From NCBI GenBank assembly GCA_964473745.1, contig CAYYQE010000023.1:1-15605 (forward strand): DNA of 15,605 nt, given 5' to 3'. Made by a program: the position numbers and the translations under genes. Positions 13,818-15,605 of this stretch are shown here, piece by piece. This stretch comes from JABJMC01 sp964473745. GTDB taxonomy: Bacteria; Patescibacteriota; Gracilibacteria; UBA1369; UBA12473. Below the pieces are notes generated by a model. The model did not search any database, was not told the DNA's origin, and saw only the letters and a list, made by a program, of their open reading frames with translations. The stretch's first letter is position 1, and the number at the start of each line of letters is the position of its first letter.

Positions 13818-14573
13818 ATGCCTTGCGCTGGCTGCGGACATAAGGGCCGCATACATTCTTTTGAATCTTTTGGGACTTTAGATGGCCCTGGTTTGCGATT
13901 TGTGGTTTTTATGGAAGGCTGCCCACTGCGCTGCCAGTACTGCCACAACGTGGACATGCTGGATATGGTGGATTACAAGGAGATGACTCCGCAAGAATTA
14001 CTGAACACCGTACTCCCCTACAAACCTTATTTTGATTCTTCAGAGGGTGGGGTGACTTTGTCGGGCGGTGATCCGATTATGCAGCCAGAATTTACAAAGG
14101 CTTTCTTTAAACTTTGTAAGAAAAACAAAATCCACACCACGATTGATACGTCTTGTTTTACAGTGCCTTGTCATTTGGATGAACTACTACCTCTCGCTGA
14201 TTTGTGGATGATTTCTTTGAAACATTTTAATGATCACAAACATCGCAAATTAACGGGCGTGACTAATCAACCGATTCTTTCGAACATTCGTTATTTGAGT
14301 AAAAAGAAAGCAAAAATTTGGTTCCGATATGTGATTTTACCAGGTTGGACCGACACTAAAGAGAATTTAACGGCCCTCCGTAAATTTTTGAAAGAAGTGA
14401 ACTTTGAGTTGATTGAACTGCTCCCTTATCACACTTTTGGAGTGTTTAAATGGAAGGAGCTCGGACAACCCTATAAATTAAAAGGCGTTAAGCCGCCGAC
14501 CGTCAAATCAGTTCAAAAAATCAAAGCTATGCTTGAAAAAGATGGTCACAAGGTGATGCTGAATGAGGGTTAG
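13818..14573 (+). CDS. pflA: Pyruvate formate-lyase activating enzyme (radical SAM)
   Basis: 251 aa. A radical SAM enzyme that installs the glycyl radical on PflB. The 4Fe-4S motif is C35-x3-C39-x2-C42 in GCPLRCQYCHN. Near the N-terminus HSFESFGTLDGPG aligns with E. coli PflA, and ELLPYHTFGVFKW and YKLKGVKPP lie near the end. Oddities: the usual SGGE segment reads SGGDP (82-86); the position corresponding to the aspartate of DLK in E. coli is Ser133 (MISLK); and the N-terminus carries an extra cysteine pair, MPCAGCG. The gene starts 2 bp after the pflB stop, so it is cotranscribed. The stop overlaps the opposing 178-aa gene by 4 bp. Confidence 0.96.
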   Translation: MPCAGCGHKGRIHSFESFGTLDGPGLRFVVFMEGCPLRCQYCHNVDMLDMVDYKEMTPQELLNTVLPYKPYFDSSEGGVTLSGGDPIMQPEFTKAFFKLCKKNKIHTTIDTSCFTVPCHLDELLPLADLWMISLKHFNDHKHRKLTGVTNQPILSNIRYLSKKKAKIWFRYVILPGWTDTKENLTALRKFLKEVNFELIELLPYHTFGVFKWKELGQPYKLKGVKPPTVKSVQKIKAMLEKDGHKVMLNEG

Positions 14574-15106
14574 GCTTCGTGTTTTTGAGGAGCTGGGGCA
14601 GGGTTTGTGTCTTTTGTTCTGGTTATGCTGATAGGAATGGAAAGTCTTCCTTTTTTAAGAAAATCTAATTCATCTTCTGAGGGTTGATCCTCTCCGTAAT
14701 CCCATTCTCTAGTAGTGAAATCAAAAACAACTGTTACAGAGCTAGCAATGAAATCTGGTGCACTTGGATCAATAGGCTGAATGTTATCACTGGTTACAAA
14801 GATATTTTCCTCTGGCTCGCCGACTATAGAGGTAACCGGGCCCTCAAAATGAAAACTCATTTTGCCGTTACTCTGCCCAAAATAGTATTTTTCGATTTGC
14901 CAAAGCTGTAAACGGTCAACCCATGATTTCATTTTTGCTCTTATTCGATCTAAAATTTCGTTCTTAGCAGTTTCAAAATCTTGACCTATGTCTTCTAAAG
15001 ACTTCGGCCACCATCTTTCTAAGCCTTCGGAAACTCTTTGTAAATTATGAAACTCAACTTGGTTATCACCGCTAGGATAAGCTAAGGGGATGGGGTTTTG
15101 TTGCAT
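14570..15106 (-). CDS. Unrecognised protein (178 aa)
   Basis: No family recognised. There is no signal peptide or membrane helix. The N-terminal half (about 20-75) is helical with several tryptophans (RWWPKSLEDIG, SWVDRLQLWQ). The C-terminal half (about 80-165) looks like beta strands (GKMSFHFEG, SSVTVVFDFTTREWDYG, GRLSIPISITR). The last residues, NPAPAPQKHEA, are low complexity. It lies head-on to pflA, its TAA stop (14572-14570) overlapping the pflA TAG. It is preceded by a weak promoter and by C-rich bases instead of a Shine-Dalgarno sequence. The sensible length and composition support a real gene. Confidence 0.75.
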   Translation of the reverse strand: MQQNPIPLAYPSGDNQVEFHNLQRVSEGLERWWPKSLEDIGQDFETAKNEILDRIRAKMKSWVDRLQLWQIEKYYFGQSNGKMSFHFEGPVTSIVGEPEENIFVTSDNIQPIDPSAPDFIASSVTVVFDFTTREWDYGEDQPSEDELDFLKKGRLSIPISITRTKDTNPAPAPQKHEA

Positions 15107-15132
15107 GGGGTGGTCATTAGGGGTTGGCTATA

Positions 15133-15161
15133 TTTGTACTCCTGTTTTGCAAAAATCGCAA
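15133..15161 (-). promoter_or_regulatory. Possible promoter for the 178-aa gene
   Basis: On the minus strand TTGCGA (15161-15156), a 17-bp spacer and TACAAA (15138-15133); each box matches 4/6. Predicted start of transcription is near 15126, leaving about 20 nt before the ATG at 15106. Confidence 0.35.
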
Positions 15162-15172
15162 GTTATTTTATG

Positions 15173-15192
15173 AATCACCCCCGGGGGTGATT
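15173..15192 (-). terminator. 20-bp perfect palindrome after the CCA-adding enzyme gene
   Basis: AATCACCCCC joined directly to its reverse complement, centred on CCCGGG. It begins one base past the TAA stop (15196-15194) of the minus-strand gene, where a terminator is expected. On that strand the tract after it is not a T-run; on the plus strand it is followed by TTTTT. So it is either a weak terminator for the CCA gene or a protein-binding palindrome. Confidence 0.5.
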
Positions 15193-15193
15193 T

Positions 15194-15605
15194 TTACCCT
15201 GTAAATTTGTCGCGGACCCATTCCTCAGCCTGTTCCTTGGTGTTAATTTCGTGGGCGAGTTGTTTTTCGCGGAGTGCTGTTGTGATTTCACCGACTTTTT
15301 TGCCAGGTTTGAGGTTGAGTATTTTCATGATTTCGTTCCCGGAGAGGAGAGGAGGTAGGTCTTCGGGAATTTTTTCAAGGGTTTCTTCGTAGAGTTCAAG
15401 GACTTTGGTGTAGAGCTCGTAATTTGATGGATCAGTCCCAGCAATATCAGCTTCAAAAATAGCGAGCAGTTCTTTGAAATGAGGTAAAAGAAACCAGTGG
15501 CGGGCGCGCCCCAGTGGCATATCAAGAAAGTTCGGTAGCATCATGTGGTGCTCAATAAGCCAACAAATGTGATCAATGTCTTTTTTGGGGAATTTTAGGC
15601 GGCGT
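15194..15605 (-). CDS. cca: CCA-adding enzyme / tRNA nucleotidyltransferase (C-terminal part)
   Basis: The frame runs off the right edge without a stop; 136 residues are visible, not just those after the ATG at 15544. The visible part begins KFPKKDIDHICWLIEHHMML, matching the HD-linked segment of bacterial CCA/poly(A) polymerases. It continues to the C-terminal tRNA-binding region: PPLLSGNEIMKILNLKPGK, then VGEITTALREKQLAHEI and NTKEQAEEWV. This is the usual end of class II tRNA nucleotidyltransferases that add or repair the 3' CCA of tRNA. The catalytic head lies outside the window, so CCA-adding versus A-adding activity cannot be decided. Confidence 0.85.
   Translation of the reverse strand, partial: RRLKFPKKDIDHICWLIEHHMMLPNFLDMPLGRARHWFLLPHFKELLAIFEADIAGTDPSNYELYTKVLELYEETLEKIPEDLPPLLSGNEIMKILNLKPGKKVGEITTALREKQLAHEINTKEQAEEWVRDKFTG

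Overview
The window looks like a compact genome of the Patescibacteria/CPR type. The evidence is tight gene packing, opposing genes whose stop codons overlap, no recognisable Shine-Dalgarno sequences, several orphan proteins, and a secreted bactofilin-like protein with a membrane tail. Lineage is inference; a Peregrinibacteria-like group is possible but not proven. TGA ends at least two genes (the CapA-family gene and the 149-aa membrane protein) and does not interrupt the long reading frames. This argues against lineages that read TGA as glycine (Gracilibacteria, Absconditabacteria). There is no CRISPR array, insertion sequence, tRNA or rRNA, and no gene-free stretch longer than about 200 bases.

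Layout. Positions 1-4127, minus strand: rlmH (23S rRNA methyltransferase), a CapA-family exported phosphoesterase-like protein, a beta-CASP metallo-beta-lactamase RNase with its own strong promoter, and an ArsB/NhaD-type ion permease that runs off the left edge. Positions 4149-6866, plus strand: rlmD, diverging from rlmH across only 21 bp, then a putative lipoprotein zinc metalloprotease behind a near-perfect promoter. Positions 6863-9547, minus strand: an unrecognised 816-aa alanine/glycine-rich helical repeat protein followed by a 68-aa lysine-rich protein. Positions 9674-11336, plus strand: a bactofilin-like membrane protein and a 149-aa polytopic membrane protein. Positions 11337-11538 are a structured intergenic region. 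Positions 11539-14573, plus strand: pflB and pflA, a two-gene fermentation operon. Positions 14570-15605, minus strand: a 178-aa orphan and the 3' part of a CCA-adding enzyme gene.

How the genes work together. rlmH and rlmD modify nearby nucleotides of domain IV of 23S rRNA. pflB and pflA form a complete enzyme/activase pair that turns pyruvate and CoA into acetyl-CoA and formate, which implies anaerobic fermentation. The lipoprotein, the CapA-like protein, the bactofilin-like protein and the permease are all cell-envelope proteins. The 816-aa repeat protein with its 68-aa partner is the strongest candidate for something undescribed.

Two genome-style signals recur. Promoters have an extended -10 (TG-N-TATAAT or TG-N-TATACT). 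Short leaders carry an AACCTYCC motif 4-5 nt before the ATG, where a Shine-Dalgarno sequence would be expected. That motif resembles the anti-Shine-Dalgarno sequence rather than its complement.
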